Shown one piece after another: positions 16,511-24,456 of a DNA stretch of 64,000 bases (within the stretch, counting starts at the first letter, position 1; each line of letters opens with the position of its first letter). Both the position numbers and the translations under genes were made by a program. The notes under the pieces are model-generated. The model was not told the DNA's origin. It worked only from the letters and a program-made list of their open reading frames with translations, and ran no database searches. The stretch covers positions 744,001 to 808,000 of the forward strand of contig NZ_JACHGW010000004.1 in the NCBI RefSeq assembly GCF_014202505.1, written 5' to 3'. This stretch comes from Armatimonas rosea (lineage in GTDB: Bacteria; Armatimonadota; Armatimonadia; Armatimonadales; Armatimonadaceae).

Positions 16511-18196
16511 CTATTTCTTCGCGTTTTGGGCGTCTTTCATCTCGGTGTAGAACTCATTGAGCAGGGTTCGCGAGCGCACCCCCGTGGCCGTGTCCCCGGT
16601 CTCCAGAAACTCCTTGAGGCTCCCCAACGACTGCGAGAGGAGGCTGGCGGCCAGCACACGGCGGTTGTGGGAGATACGGAGTACCTCGGGGGCATTCTCC
16701 GGCGGTAGGGCTGTCGTCAGTAGCTCCGCAAGCTGCTTGGCACGGTCGGACTGGGAGGTCGCGGCTTTGTAGAAGATCTCGCGGCTGAGCTTGTTCTCTT
16801 CCCAAGCCGTCCGGTTCTGGAGCATGCGCGCGGCGATCGACTGGGCGGACTCGATAAAGATCTGGGTCGCCATGGCGTGCCGGACGGCCGGGGGGCTCGC
16901 CTGTGCCTCTTTTATCGCCTCATCAAGGGCTCCCCGTGAGAGCAAGAGGCTCGCCAGACCTTGGCCGGCATCGACATTGTTTTTATCGCTCTCTCGGATC
17001 AGGCGGAACTGGATCTCTGCCGCCTCCCCTTGGTTGCGTGCCAGCAAGAGCTCGGCGAGCCCAAGGCGTGCCTCACTGTTGCGGGGGTTGTCTGCGAGGA
17101 GCTGGTTGAAGAGCTGTGTCGCACCGTCTTGGTCACCGTCCTCGACGAGCGCTCGTGCGAGAAGGCGAATCAGCTCGGCGCGCTGGCCTGGGGTTGCATC
17201 GGTGGTGAGCTTGAGCGCCCGACGAATCTCATTGGCGGCATCGGCGGGGCGGTGGGCTTTCTGATAGGCCTCTGCCAGTAGGATGCGAGAAGCGGCGGCG
17301 CGTGGCTGGTAGTTAACCGCCTGACGTAGCAGGGCAATGGCCCCCGGCGCTTGGTCACGACGGAGCTGCTCTTGTGCCTCGGTGATCAGGCGGGCCGCTT
17401 CCTGGTCGAAGTCGAGGGGGACGACCTCCACGGGAGCGGGCCGCGGCGTGCTGGGCGGGACCAGCGAGGGATCGAGGGCGGTCCGTGTAAACTCCTTGAG
17501 CGGCCCCCCGAGAAACCGGTAGACCAGGGTTCGAGCGGCACTCTCCATACCCGGCGGAATCGCGCCCGGAAGGCGTCGCCCCCCCTGCACTGCCGCCATT
17601 CCGATCCGATCCTGCCAGCGCTGCCCGACCTTCCCTCCCGGACGGAGCTCGATGGCCTCCATCTCCAAGACAGGAGGCTGCTGGGAGGAAGCGATGGCAT
17701 TGAGCTGGTTGACCTGCTCGATGGGCTTCTGCCCCAAGGCATCGGCGATCTGCTTCTGGCGTCCCTTCAGTTCCTCGGGCTTGGGGGCCGCCTTTTGGCT
17801 GAGAGGCTGCTCAATCGAGAGCCGGGAGTAGACTGTGACAACATAGTGAACCCCGAGCTGGGCCCCAATCTTGATCCGCGCGGCTTCATCGGGCTCGGTG
17901 CCGGGGGCGAGCTTGACTTTTGAATCGACAATCGCTTTCTGGAAGTAGCTATCACTGCCATCGTAGAGCAGCGTCGTCACGACATTTTCTTCGTCGAGGC
18001 GCTCCCGGACCGCGCGAGCGGCCATGCTAATCCGGTCGCCATCGGTGAGCCCGTCGGGGCCGGCTTTCTCCTCGGTGACCGCCGCCACACGCCCCATGGC
18101 CGTCGGAAAGATCAGCACCTTAGGCCGTGCCTGAAACGCCTGCACGGGCAGGGCGCTCAGTCCCAGACAAGAGAGTAAAAAGATTCGTCGGTTCAT
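16511..18196 (-). CDS. Exported TPR-repeat protein
   Basis: 561 residues with a signal peptide at 1-20 (MNRRIFLLSCLGLSALPVQA). The N-terminal part (25-230) is unrecognised, with RVAAVTEEKAGPDGLTDGDR and HYVVTVYSRLSIEQ, suggesting a FlgO- or GNA1162-like beta fold. Residues about 265-520 are TPR helices (AIALLRQAVNYQPRAAASR, DGATQLFNQLLADNPRNSEA). It probably acts as an envelope scaffold. GTTAAGGATCTG gives a fair ribosome-binding site. The gene lies 20 bases downstream of the zinc-ribbon TPR gene, so they are very likely co-transcribed. Confidence 0.8.
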   Translation of the reverse strand: MNRRIFLLSCLGLSALPVQAFQARPKVLIFPTAMGRVAAVTEEKAGPDGLTDGDRISMAARAVRERLDEENVVTTLLYDGSDSYFQKAIVDSKVKLAPGTEPDEAARIKIGAQLGVHYVVTVYSRLSIEQPLSQKAAPKPEELKGRQKQIADALGQKPIEQVNQLNAIASSQQPPVLEMEAIELRPGGKVGQRWQDRIGMAAVQGGRRLPGAIPPGMESAARTLVYRFLGGPLKEFTRTALDPSLVPPSTPRPAPVEVVPLDFDQEAARLITEAQEQLRRDQAPGAIALLRQAVNYQPRAAASRILLAEAYQKAHRPADAANEIRRALKLTTDATPGQRAELIRLLARALVEDGDQDGATQLFNQLLADNPRNSEARLGLAELLLARNQGEAAEIQFRLIRESDKNNVDAGQGLASLLLSRGALDEAIKEAQASPPAVRHAMATQIFIESAQSIAARMLQNRTAWEENKLSREIFYKAATSQSDRAKQLAELLTTALPPENAPEVLRISHNRRVLAASLLSQSLGSLKEFLETGDTATGVRSRTLLNEFYTEMKDAQNAKK

Positions 18197-18216
18197 CAGA
18201 TCCTTAACAACAAAAG

Positions 18217-19629
18217 TCAGCTACCGAGGACATCCAGTGCTGCGCGGCAAGCAGCGATCCCTCGGCTTGCGAGATCGATACTGCGTCCGGCGCGCACCTG
18301 TGCCTCAAACGCCGTGATTGCCTGCTGGTAGGCAGAGCGCGCCGGGGCTTTCTCCCCAAGGCGCTGGTGGCAGAGGGCAATTCCCTGCTGGACATCGCCC
18401 GCTGGGGCTCCTGCAGAGAGCGCCTCCCGGTAGGTGGTGATCGCCTCGCGGTACCGACCTGCTACCTGCAAGGTCTGTGCCCGAAGCAAGGGATCGCCGC
18501 TACGTGACGAGGTCTGGTTCTCTCCACTCCCGCCCGTATTGCCGGTACCGCCGCCGCCCTGGTGCTCTCGGACGCGGATATAGCTCCCCCCCGAGCCACC
18601 GCTCTCCGCAGGAGGCTCCGCTCCCGTGGGACGGCCCGCGGGGATTCCTTGGCCCTGGGGCGAGGTCGGTGGCCCGGCGGGGATCGCATCGGGGTTGCGC
18701 TGGATGCCCCCGAGTGCGGGGAGCTGGGGATTGCGAATCCCGGTGCCTCCAGGCGCAGACGGCAAGCTCACAGGCGGCACTCCTAGGACCGTCTGGCCCT
18801 GCGGCTCGCGCGAGAAGGCCTCACGCGGGTTGGGCAGGGCCACGCCGCCCTCCGGTCGCCCCGCACGCGGCCCCGATGCCCGCATCGGATTGCGCTGTGG
18901 CTCCGGTGTCGCTCCCATCGGAACGCGGCCAATCGGTGCGAAGGGATCGCTTCGTGCCTCCACCGTGGGGGGAGAGAGCGGACCAGCCCCTCCCTGGGCG
19001 ACTCCCCCGGCTATCGTGCTACGTGCGCCGGGCAAGAGCGCAGGTGTCGGGGTTGCCACCACTTCCTGAACCGCCAGGGGCGCGGGATCCTTCTTGTCTT
19101 GGGACTTCACGAGAGCGATCCCCCCCAAGGTGAGCACCAGCGCTCCGGCCCCCACCGCGAAGGCAATGGGCAGCCAGCGCCGACGCCCGTCGTCGTCGGA
19201 CTCCTCCGCGGCAGCAATCGTGGGACGCGCGGGAAGGAGATGCACCCCCCGTTTCAGCCGGTCCAGCTTGTCCACATCGACCGTCGACTCCGGGTTGAGC
19301 GCGACCACCTTCTCCATCATGGCGATCGCCTGGTCGTTCTTGCCCAGGCGCTCATAGAGGGTAGAGCAGAGGGTCAGCGCGGATGTCGAGGAGGGCAGGA
19401 GCTCGGCAGCCTCCTCCGCTAGTGGCAAGGCCTCGGCAGGCTTGCCCTGCTGGGAGAGCGTGAAGGCGCGGGTCAGTAGCTGGGCCACACGCTCCCGCGC
19501 ACGCTCCGCCTCGGCCTTGAGTGCTTCTTCCTGCGCAAGCGTATTCTCTTCCAGTGGTATCTTCTGCCCACACTCACGGCAGAACTTATTGCCAATCGGA
19601 TTGCGTGCTCGACATCCCGGACAGTTCAT
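18217..19629 (-). CDS. Zinc-ribbon, TPR and single-TM protein
   Basis: 470 residues. Residues 1-22 form a zinc ribbon (CPGCRARNPIGNKFCRECGQ). TPR helices follow at about 30-135 (GKPAEALPLAEEAAELLP), then one membrane helix at about 160-182 (FAVGAGALVLTLGGIALVKS). A long Pro/Gly-rich disordered stretch covers about 190-370, and another TPR block (QVAGRYREAITTYREALSAG) covers about 385-465. It is a cytoplasm-to-periplasm scaffold of unknown role. It starts 15 bases after ruvB, with GGAGAT upstream of the ATG. Confidence 0.8.
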   Translation of the reverse strand: MNCPGCRARNPIGNKFCRECGQKIPLEENTLAQEEALKAEAERARERVAQLLTRAFTLSQQGKPAEALPLAEEAAELLPSSTSALTLCSTLYERLGKNDQAIAMMEKVVALNPESTVDVDKLDRLKRGVHLLPARPTIAAAEESDDDGRRRWLPIAFAVGAGALVLTLGGIALVKSQDKKDPAPLAVQEVVATPTPALLPGARSTIAGGVAQGGAGPLSPPTVEARSDPFAPIGRVPMGATPEPQRNPMRASGPRAGRPEGGVALPNPREAFSREPQGQTVLGVPPVSLPSAPGGTGIRNPQLPALGGIQRNPDAIPAGPPTSPQGQGIPAGRPTGAEPPAESGGSGGSYIRVREHQGGGGTGNTGGSGENQTSSRSGDPLLRAQTLQVAGRYREAITTYREALSAGAPAGDVQQGIALCHQRLGEKAPARSAYQQAITAFEAQVRAGRSIDLASRGIAACRAALDVLGS

Positions 19630-19644
19630 CGTTATTATCTCCGT

Positions 19645-20733
19645 CTAGCCATCAAAGAGCCCCGGCCCCTTGCCATAGGGAATCTTGAGATGCTCGTAGG
19701 CTCCACGCATTGCGACGCGGCCGCGGGGGGTTCGGTTCAAAAACCCCAGCATCATCAAGTAGGGCTCCACCACGTCCTCTATGGTATCGCGTTCTTCCCG
19801 CAGTGTCGCGGCCAAGGTCTCCAGACCCGCCGGGCCACCGTCAAATTTATCGATCAGCGTCCGCAAGAAGCGCCGGTCGAACTCATCCAAGCCTAGCGCA
19901 TCGACCTCGTACATCTTCAGCGCGGCATCCGCCATCGCCGCTGTGATCGTCCCATCACCCTTCACCAACGCGTAGTCCCGCGCCCGCCGCAGCAGCCGGT
20001 TGGCGATTCGCGGCGTCCCCCGCGAGCGGCTCGCGATCTGCTCTGCTCCGCTCTCATCGATCGCCGCTCCCAGAATCCCCGCTGAACGTGAGACAATCTG
20101 GGTGAGGTCGCCGGTTCCATAGAACTCAAAGGCCTCGTGAATGCCAAAGCGATCCCGCAGCGGGTTGGTCAAGAGCCCCGGCCGCGTGGTCGCCCCGATT
20201 AGGGTAAAGCGTGGGAGCTGGATCTTCACGGTCCGCGCCGACGGCCCCTGCCCGATGATCATGTCCATCTCGTAGTCCTCCATCGCCGGGTAGAGAAACT
20301 CCTCCGCCAGCCGATTGAGCCGATGGATCTCGTCGATAAATAAAACCGAGCCCTCTTCGAGGTTCGAGAGGATCGCCACAAGGTCACCAGGCTTTTCGAT
20401 CGCTGGACCGCTGGTTGCCTTCAAATTTGCGCCAATTTCATTGGCAATCACGTTTGCGAGGCTGGTCTTGCCCAGTCCGGGAGGGCCACTGAGTAGCACG
20501 TGGTCCAGCGCCTGCCCCAGCATCTTGCTCGCTGTGAGCGAGAGCCCGAGGCGCTCCTTGATCTTGGGCTGCCCGATGTACTCCGCCAGCCGCTTAGGCC
20601 GCAGCGAGAGCTCGCCTTCGTCGTCGCCGCCGCTCCCCCCGCCCTGAAAGCCCCCGCCGACCAAGCGCTCCGGGGGCGGCACACCGCCACCGCCGCCGCT
20701 GGCCGTTCGAATATCACTAGACTGAATTGGCAT
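19645..20733 (-). CDS. ruvB: Holliday junction branch migration ATPase RuvB
   Basis: 362 residues. The Walker A motif is [18 protein letters not shown], Walker B is [16 protein letters not shown], and sensor/arginine-finger features are in [20 protein letters not shown]. The C-terminal winged helix is present ([13 protein letters not shown]). It drives branch migration on the RuvA platform. The N-terminus before [12 protein letters not shown] is extended by about 35 Gly-rich residues ([16 protein letters not shown]). The ATG is preceded by GGAGAAGG, a strong ribosome-binding site. It lies downstream of ruvA on the same strand, separated by repeat C. Confidence 0.97.
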   Translation of the reverse strand: MPIQSSDIRTASGGGGGVPPPERLVGGGFQGGGSGGDDEGELSLRPKRLAEYIGQPKIKERLGLSLTASKMLGQALDHVLLSGPPGLGKTSLANVIANEIGANLKATSGPAIEKPGDLVAILSNLEEGSVLFIDEIHRLNRLAEEFLYPAMEDYEMDMIIGQGPSARTVKIQLPRFTLIGATTRPGLLTNPLRDRFGIHEAFEFYGTGDLTQIVSRSAGILGAAIDESGAEQIASRSRGTPRIANRLLRRARDYALVKGDGTITAAMADAALKMYEVDALGLDEFDRRFLRTLIDKFDGGPAGLETLAATLREERDTIEDVVEPYLMMLGFLNRTPRGRVAMRGAYEHLKIPYGKGPGLFDG

Positions 20734-20751
20734 CTTCTTTACCTTCTCCTC

Positions 20752-20840
20752 TCCCCCCCCTGCCCCCGCCGGGCGGGGGGGAGAAAAGGAAGAAACATCG
20801 TTCCTCTTTGTCCCCCCGCCGGGCGGGGGTTAGGGGGAAT
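20752..20840. repeat. Palindromic repeat family C, variant copy between ruvA and ruvB
   Basis: Two short palindromes, cccgccgggcggggg and ccccgccgggcggggg, surround gagaaaaggaagaaac, with the same ccccc...ggggg ends as the other C copies. It lies within the presumed ruvAB transcript, so it is not a complete terminator or else ruvB has its own promoter. Confidence 0.65.
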
Positions 20841-20841
20841 C

Positions 20842-21474
20842 CTACCTCGAGAGCCGGTTAAGCCCGGCGCGGAGCACGGTTGCAAACTGGGGACTGCTGT
20901 CTGTCTTGAGCGCCTCGGTTAGGGCAAGCTCGGCGGCCTTGAGCGCGTCGTTCTTGTTGTAGCCCAGGTTGGTGAGCGCGGAGCTGACATCTTCCAAGAG
21001 CTGGTCGTTGGCACTGCGCACCTTGACCGTGGCCGAGGCCGCGAGATGCTCCACCTTTCGGCTAAAGCCATAGGCCATGAGCTTATCTTTGAGCTCCAGC
21101 ACGAGCCGCTGCGCCAGCTTGGGGCCGATCCCGGGTGTCTTGGTGATCGCCCGAACATCCTCCGAGCTCACGACCCGCGCAATTCCATCGCCGCCCAGCG
21201 CCGAGAGTAGGCCCAGCGCCACTTTTGGCCCGACCCCGCTCACCGTGAGAAGTAGCTCAAAGACCTGCTGGTCGCTCTCCTCCAGAAACCCATAGAGGCT
21301 CAGGTCGTCCTCACGGACAATCATGTGTGTCACCAAGGTCACCGGCGAGCCATCGGCAGGCAGCTGCTCGATCACCGAGAGCGGCACCGAGACCTTGTAC
21401 CCGACCCCGTTTACATCCAAGACCACCGCAGGTGTCGCCACCCGCACCACTTTTCCCGTCAGTTGCGCTATCAT
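20842..21474 (-). CDS. ruvA: Holliday junction DNA-binding protein RuvA
   Basis: 210 residues. The N-terminal OB-fold begins MIAQLTGKVVRVATPAVVLD, and HMIVREDDLSLYGFLEESDQ is the family signature. Helix-hairpin-helix motifs are LLTVSGVGPKVALGLLSALG and ITKTPGIGPKLAQRLVLELK. The C-terminal RuvB-binding three-helix domain is at about 160-205 (ALTNLGYNKNDALKAAELAL). RuvA forms the tetramer that holds the four-way junction. TATAAT (plus-strand 21483-21488) lies 8 bases before the ATG, so the operon mRNA is probably leaderless. Confidence 0.96.
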   Translation of the reverse strand: MIAQLTGKVVRVATPAVVLDVNGVGYKVSVPLSVIEQLPADGSPVTLVTHMIVREDDLSLYGFLEESDQQVFELLLTVSGVGPKVALGLLSALGGDGIARVVSSEDVRAITKTPGIGPKLAQRLVLELKDKLMAYGFSRKVEHLAASATVKVRSANDQLLEDVSSALTNLGYNKNDALKAAELALTEALKTDSSPQFATVLRAGLNRLSR

Positions 21475-21482
21475 TGCTCTGG

Positions 21483-21490
21483 ATTATACT
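21483..21490. promoter_or_regulatory. Overlapping divergent -10 boxes
   Basis: The octamer ATTATACT reads TATAAT on the minus strand (8 bases before ruvA) and TATACT on the plus strand (32 bases before the gene at 21523). The two divergent promoters share the same bases, so polymerase binding may be mutually exclusive. Confidence 0.5.
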
Positions 21491-21522
21491 CGCTCCCGTG
21501 CTAGCCAGGCGGAAAGTTCACC

Positions 21523-21969
21523 ATGAAAAAGATGCTCAAAATCGCACTCATTACCGGACTGGTTCTAGGCATTCTGTTGGTGACGGGCTATCTGGGAGAA
21601 CGCGACTGGCCTGCTCGCCCCGATCCTCTCCCTGAGTGGGCGAAGTCGCACGCTTCCCTTGCCGGTAAAGCCTACTGCTACGAGACATCGTTTGTTGTGG
21701 ATAGTAGAGAGCTCTGGCGAATCAAAGCAGACCCCAAGCTCTTTGACATTCTGGTTAAGGAGCTCCAGCTCACAGAGCACAACTCAAACACTGCGGTTCC
21801 ACCGCTCTTTTGGCACCAGCCTCCCTTTTGGTGGAAGCCAGGCGGCCCTGGTCGCTTTGCAATAACCCCCACTTTTGATCCGGCGAAGCGAGAGGATGGC
21901 ACGTACTACATTCTCTACTACGACAAGAAGACCGGACATCTCTACTGCTGGGTTCAGAAGAACTTCTAG
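21523..21969 (+). CDS. Small membrane-anchored protein of unknown function
   Basis: 148 residues with an N-terminal hydrophobic helix (IALITGLVLGILLVTGYLG) that could be a signal anchor. The remainder is a soluble domain with many aromatic residues (YCYETSFVVDSRELW, PLFWHQPPFWWKPGGPGRF). I recognise no family. GGAAAG lies about 7 bases before the ATG. The base composition looks more AT-rich than the neighbours. Its 3' end overlaps the convergent gene by 4 bases. Confidence 0.7.
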   Translation: MKKMLKIALITGLVLGILLVTGYLGERDWPARPDPLPEWAKSHASLAGKAYCYETSFVVDSRELWRIKADPKLFDILVKELQLTEHNSNTAVPPLFWHQPPFWWKPGGPGRFAITPTFDPAKREDGTYYILYYDKKTGHLYCWVQKNF

Positions 21970-22316
21970 AGGTTTTCACGCTCAATCGCCATTAGCACAC
22001 CTTCTTTGCGGCGCCAGCGCCACTGGTCCTCGGGGACTTGGGAGGCGGGGTCGTCGCCGAAGCGGGCGGCGTAGGCGACTGTCGCTAACGGGTCGCAGTC
22101 GCAGAAGAACTCTAGATCAAAAGACCAGCGGCGCTTGCCATCGGCCTCGGGCTCCCCGAGGGTTTCGTTGACGAGGCGCGAGGGGACGGTCTTGCCGTCG
22201 GGATCGGCGACGATCACCGGGGCGATGGTTCGGGTACGGTAGTCGGCGTGGAGGACGGCGAGGCCGTAGTAGGGCTCGCGGAGGGGGTTGGTGACGACGA
22301 GGTAGCGGACGCTCAT
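21966..22316 (-). CDS. Small soluble protein of unknown function near the proteasome genes
   Basis: 116 residues with no signal or membrane segment; it starts MSVRYLVVTNPLREPYYGLA and has FDLEFFCDCDPLATVAYAAR in the second half. GGGAG precedes the ATG by about 7 bases. It lies downstream of prcA on the same strand but is separated by the 157-base repeat B, so co-transcription is uncertain. I see no family match and make no functional claim. Confidence 0.7.
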   Translation of the reverse strand: MSVRYLVVTNPLREPYYGLAVLHADYRTRTIAPVIVADPDGKTVPSRLVNETLGEPEADGKRRWSFDLEFFCDCDPLATVAYAARFGDDPASQVPEDQWRWRRKEGVLMAIERENL

Positions 22317-22330
22317 TTTTGGCTCCCGTT

Positions 22331-22487
22331 TAGATCGCTCCCATGAACGGGAGCGTCTTGCTGTCCTCGTGCCTCGGACACAAAGGCCTCAGGCCATAAT
22401 CCCGAGTTCACTCGGGGTGGGCGAAGCCCTTTGTGTCGGAGCCTGCGACGACAGCAAGACGCCCCCCTCCAACGGGGGCGGTCTAAA
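22331..22487. repeat. Palindromic repeat family B, copy 2, downstream of prcA
   Basis: It begins gatcgctcccatgaacggga and carries the family block tcttgctgtcctcgtgcctc. A near reverse complement of that block (gacgacagcaagacgccccc) occurs at the far end, so the element folds end to end as a long hairpin. It ends directly at the prcA stop codon and is a plausible terminator of the proteasome operon. Confidence 0.8.
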
Positions 22488-23264
22488 CTACCTGTAGTCC
22501 GCCAGGACGGGCTCTAGCTGCGCTTCGGTGAGGAGGCGGAAGCGGCTCTCGCGCTTGGTGTGGCGCTCTAGGATGGCGGCCTCGACACTCAGGCCATCGG
22601 CGAAGGCGGTCTTGATGATCTCCTCAGGCGTCGGTGGGGGGACAATTTCCTCGCCGTCTTCGTCGAGCTTCTCCGGCAGGGGCGCGAGCTGCGTGCGGGC
22701 GATTCCCCACGCCTTCAGCGCTGCCTTGAGGGTGTCTTCCAGGTTGCCCAGGTGGGCGTCCTTGAGCGACTCTTCGGCCTGCTCCGACGCGTAGACCGTC
22801 CCGGCGACCACGGCGAAGCGCTTGGTGTTGCGAAACTCGCCGTCGTAGCCCAGCGTGAAGTAGAGATCGTCGGCGGGCTCCGGGTGGAGCTCCGCAAAGA
22901 CCCCCTTGAACGTGAGCGGGATCGTGTTGTTGTCGTTGTAGATGCGCTTGACGGCAGGCGAGAGGCCAAAGCCGACCAGCCGCTGGACGCTGACATCGTC
23001 TTCGGAGCGCTGGAAGCCCTCGCGGTGCGTTGCGTCGATCGCGGCGAGGCGGATGCTCTCGATATCGCTCTGCTTGCCCAGCGCCGCCATCATCATCTTG
23101 TCGTAGATCTCGTAGACCTTGCGCTGGCTGTGCCGGAGGGTCAGGAGCAGCAGGCCGCCGTCGTAGCTAAGCCCCACCACCGGGGAGCCGTCGCGCAGAC
23201 GGTCCTCGACATACTCGTTGCGCTGCTGGAGCGCGTTGTTAAAATCATAGAAATTGTAGGACAT
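22488..23264 (-). CDS. prcA: 20S proteasome alpha subunit PrcA
   Basis: 258 residues. An N-terminal proteasome alpha signature is visible (YDFNNALQQRNEYVEDRL, SPVVGLSYDGGLLLLTLRH), with no propeptide or active Thr, as expected for the outer ring. YEIYDKMMMAALGKQSDIES matches the bacterial alpha family. It forms heptameric gates on the PrcB rings. AGGGAT lies about 8 bases before the ATG, inside the 3' end of prcB; the two genes are 3 bases apart and clearly co-translated. The tail is longer than usual, with acidic and proline residues at about 205-225. Confidence 0.93.
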   Translation of the reverse strand: MSYNFYDFNNALQQRNEYVEDRLRDGSPVVGLSYDGGLLLLTLRHSQRKVYEIYDKMMMAALGKQSDIESIRLAAIDATHREGFQRSEDDVSVQRLVGFGLSPAVKRIYNDNNTIPLTFKGVFAELHPEPADDLYFTLGYDGEFRNTKRFAVVAGTVYASEQAEESLKDAHLGNLEDTLKAALKAWGIARTQLAPLPEKLDEDGEEIVPPPTPEEIIKTAFADGLSVEAAILERHTKRESRFRLLTEAQLEPVLADYR

Positions 23265-23267
23265 AGC

Positions 23268-24035
23268 TTATCCCTGAACCAGTGCGGGCTCGGACGCGAG
23301 GGTGGTCTTGACGATCGCGCGGAGGGTCTCTTCCTCCACATCGGCGATACCGTCGGCGGTGATGGTCTTGGCGAGCGGGAGGTACTTGGCCGCCCCGCCG
23401 GTCGCCGCATCCAGGTCCGCCGCGATCTCCAGGAGGGTCAGCACCTCACGGAGCGCCGTGTCACGATCCATCTCGCGAAACGGGCCCTTGGTGCGCCCGA
23501 TGTACTCAAACGCGCCGCGAATCTGGGTCGAGCCCGAGCCCGCCGCCGCGTACTCCGCGGTCTCGAAGCGCGCCCCGCCGCCGTCGTAGAAGAAGACACG
23601 TCCCTCGTTTTTCTTGGTGTCGAAGGTCGTGAGGATCGGGATCACGAGGCCGATTCCCTGCATCGCCGCCATCATGTTGCCGGCGATCAGCTTCCCGAGC
23701 TCGTTGAGCTTGCCATCGAGGCTCATGGGCTGGAGCTGGGAGCGCTCGTAGTACTTGAAGGCCATGCGCAGGTAGCGCACCAGCTCGATCGCCTTGGAGA
23801 AGCTCCCCGAGATCGAGATCAGCGTGTAGTCATCGAGCGAGAGCACCTTCTCGGCCTTGTCGTACATGATCGCCATCCCGCCCGTGGCGCGGCGGTCGCC
23901 CACGGTGAGGACACCGTCTTTGTACTTCACGGCGATCACGGTCGTGCCATGGATCGGGCCCTCCGCGAGGCCATTGAGCTGAAATCCGGTGAGCGCGGCA
24001 AAGTTGCCGCTATGGGGTTGCAATAAATCGGTCAT
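23268..24035 (-). CDS. prcB: 20S proteasome beta subunit PrcB
   Basis: 255 residues. Processing should follow Gly30 in AEGPIHG-TTVIAV, exposing Thr31 as the catalytic nucleophile after removal of a 30-residue propeptide. GDRRATGGMAIMYDKAEKVL provides the supporting Asp and Lys, and AAAGSGSTQIRGAFEYIG is the conserved Ser/Gly/Asp region. It is the protease of the bacterial proteasome. TATAGA (plus-strand 24042-24047) lies 6 bases before the ATG, so prcBA may have its own leaderless promoter in addition to read-through from dop-UBact. Confidence 0.95.
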   Translation of the reverse strand: MTDLLQPHSGNFAALTGFQLNGLAEGPIHGTTVIAVKYKDGVLTVGDRRATGGMAIMYDKAEKVLSLDDYTLISISGSFSKAIELVRYLRMAFKYYERSQLQPMSLDGKLNELGKLIAGNMMAAMQGIGLVIPILTTFDTKKNEGRVFFYDGGGARFETAEYAAAGSGSTQIRGAFEYIGRTKGPFREMDRDTALREVLTLLEIAADLDAATGGAAKYLPLAKTITADGIADVEEETLRAIVKTTLASEPALVQG

Positions 24036-24048
24036 TTTCCATCTATAT

Positions 24049-24090
24049 CCCCCCCACCCAGAGGGTACCCGGCGGGGGTCAGGGGGCAGG
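24049..24090. repeat. Partial repeat family C between UBact and prcB
   Basis: ccccccacccagagggtaccc followed by ggcgggggtcagggggcagg resembles the end segments of family C with its AT-rich centre missing. It separates the modifier genes from the proteasome subunit genes. Confidence 0.5.
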
Positions 24091-24101
24091 CGCGCAGGGG
24101 A

Positions 24102-24287
24102 TTATTGTCCGCTGCGTTGTTCGTAGCGGCGCGCAAGGGTTGGGTCGACGCGCTTCATGCGCTCAAGGACGAGCGGCGGAAGGCGACTCTCCCCTTGCCG
24201 CGCAGGTTGTGTGGGGCGCGGCGCGGGCGGCGGTGGCGGAAACGGTTCGTTATTGTCCGCTGCGTTGTCGGTAGCGTTTGGCGGCAT
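24102..24287 (-). CDS. UBact (Pup-like) protein modifier, second copy
   Basis: 61 residues from ATG at 24287. It has a disordered, Pro-rich N-terminus (PFPPPPPAPRPTQPARQGES) and a C-terminus ERMKRVDPTLARRYEQRSGQ that matches the first copy at 13 of its last 18 residues. Pup-type modifiers are disordered, end in Gly-Gln or Gly-Glu, and are ligated through that residue; a C-terminal Gln would need deamidation by Dop. The start lies inside the 3' end of the first copy, in another frame (38-base overlap). No other ATG precedes the conserved tail, but an alternative start is possible. Confidence 0.8.
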   Translation of the reverse strand: MPPNATDNAADNNEPFPPPPPAPRPTQPARQGESRLPPLVLERMKRVDPTLARRYEQRSGQ

Positions 24288-24441
24288 TGGGGTCCACCCG
24301 TTTCATTCGGTCGAGGATGCCACGCGAGTCAGGGCGCTTGACATCGGGAGCCTTGGGGCCGTCGCCGTCACCGTTGCGGCGGATCGGGTCCACCGGGGTG
24401 ACAGGGCGGGTGAGGCGGTCATCTGCACGAAACTCTTCCAT
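24250..24441 (-). CDS. UBact (Pup-like) protein modifier, first copy
   Basis: 63 residues, acidic/basic and disordered (MEEFRADDRLTRPVTPVDPI), ending DRMKRVDPNAAKRYRQRSGQ. The position between dop and prcB is the one occupied by pup in actinobacteria, and the C-terminal RYxQRSGQ block fits the UBact modifier described for Gram-negative bacteria with proteasomes. It starts 15 bases after the dop stop, so it is in the same transcript. It is expected to be attached to lysines of target proteins for proteasomal degradation, after Dop converts the final Gln to Glu (family knowledge). Confidence 0.88.
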   Translation of the reverse strand: MEEFRADDRLTRPVTPVDPIRRNGDGDGPKAPDVKRPDSRGILDRMKRVDPNAAKRYRQRSGQ

Positions 24442-24456
24442 AGTTATCCAATCTTT

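Noticed and set aside
20752-20840. Possible rho-independent terminator between ruvA and ruvB
   Set aside because: No T-run follows the stems and the sequence matches a dispersed repeat family with AT-rich centre.
22752-24026. Long plus-strand open frame (424 codons) across prcA and prcB
   Set aside because: It is antisense to two clear proteasome subunits with characteristic motifs; its translation is Arg/Val/Leu-rich with no domain.
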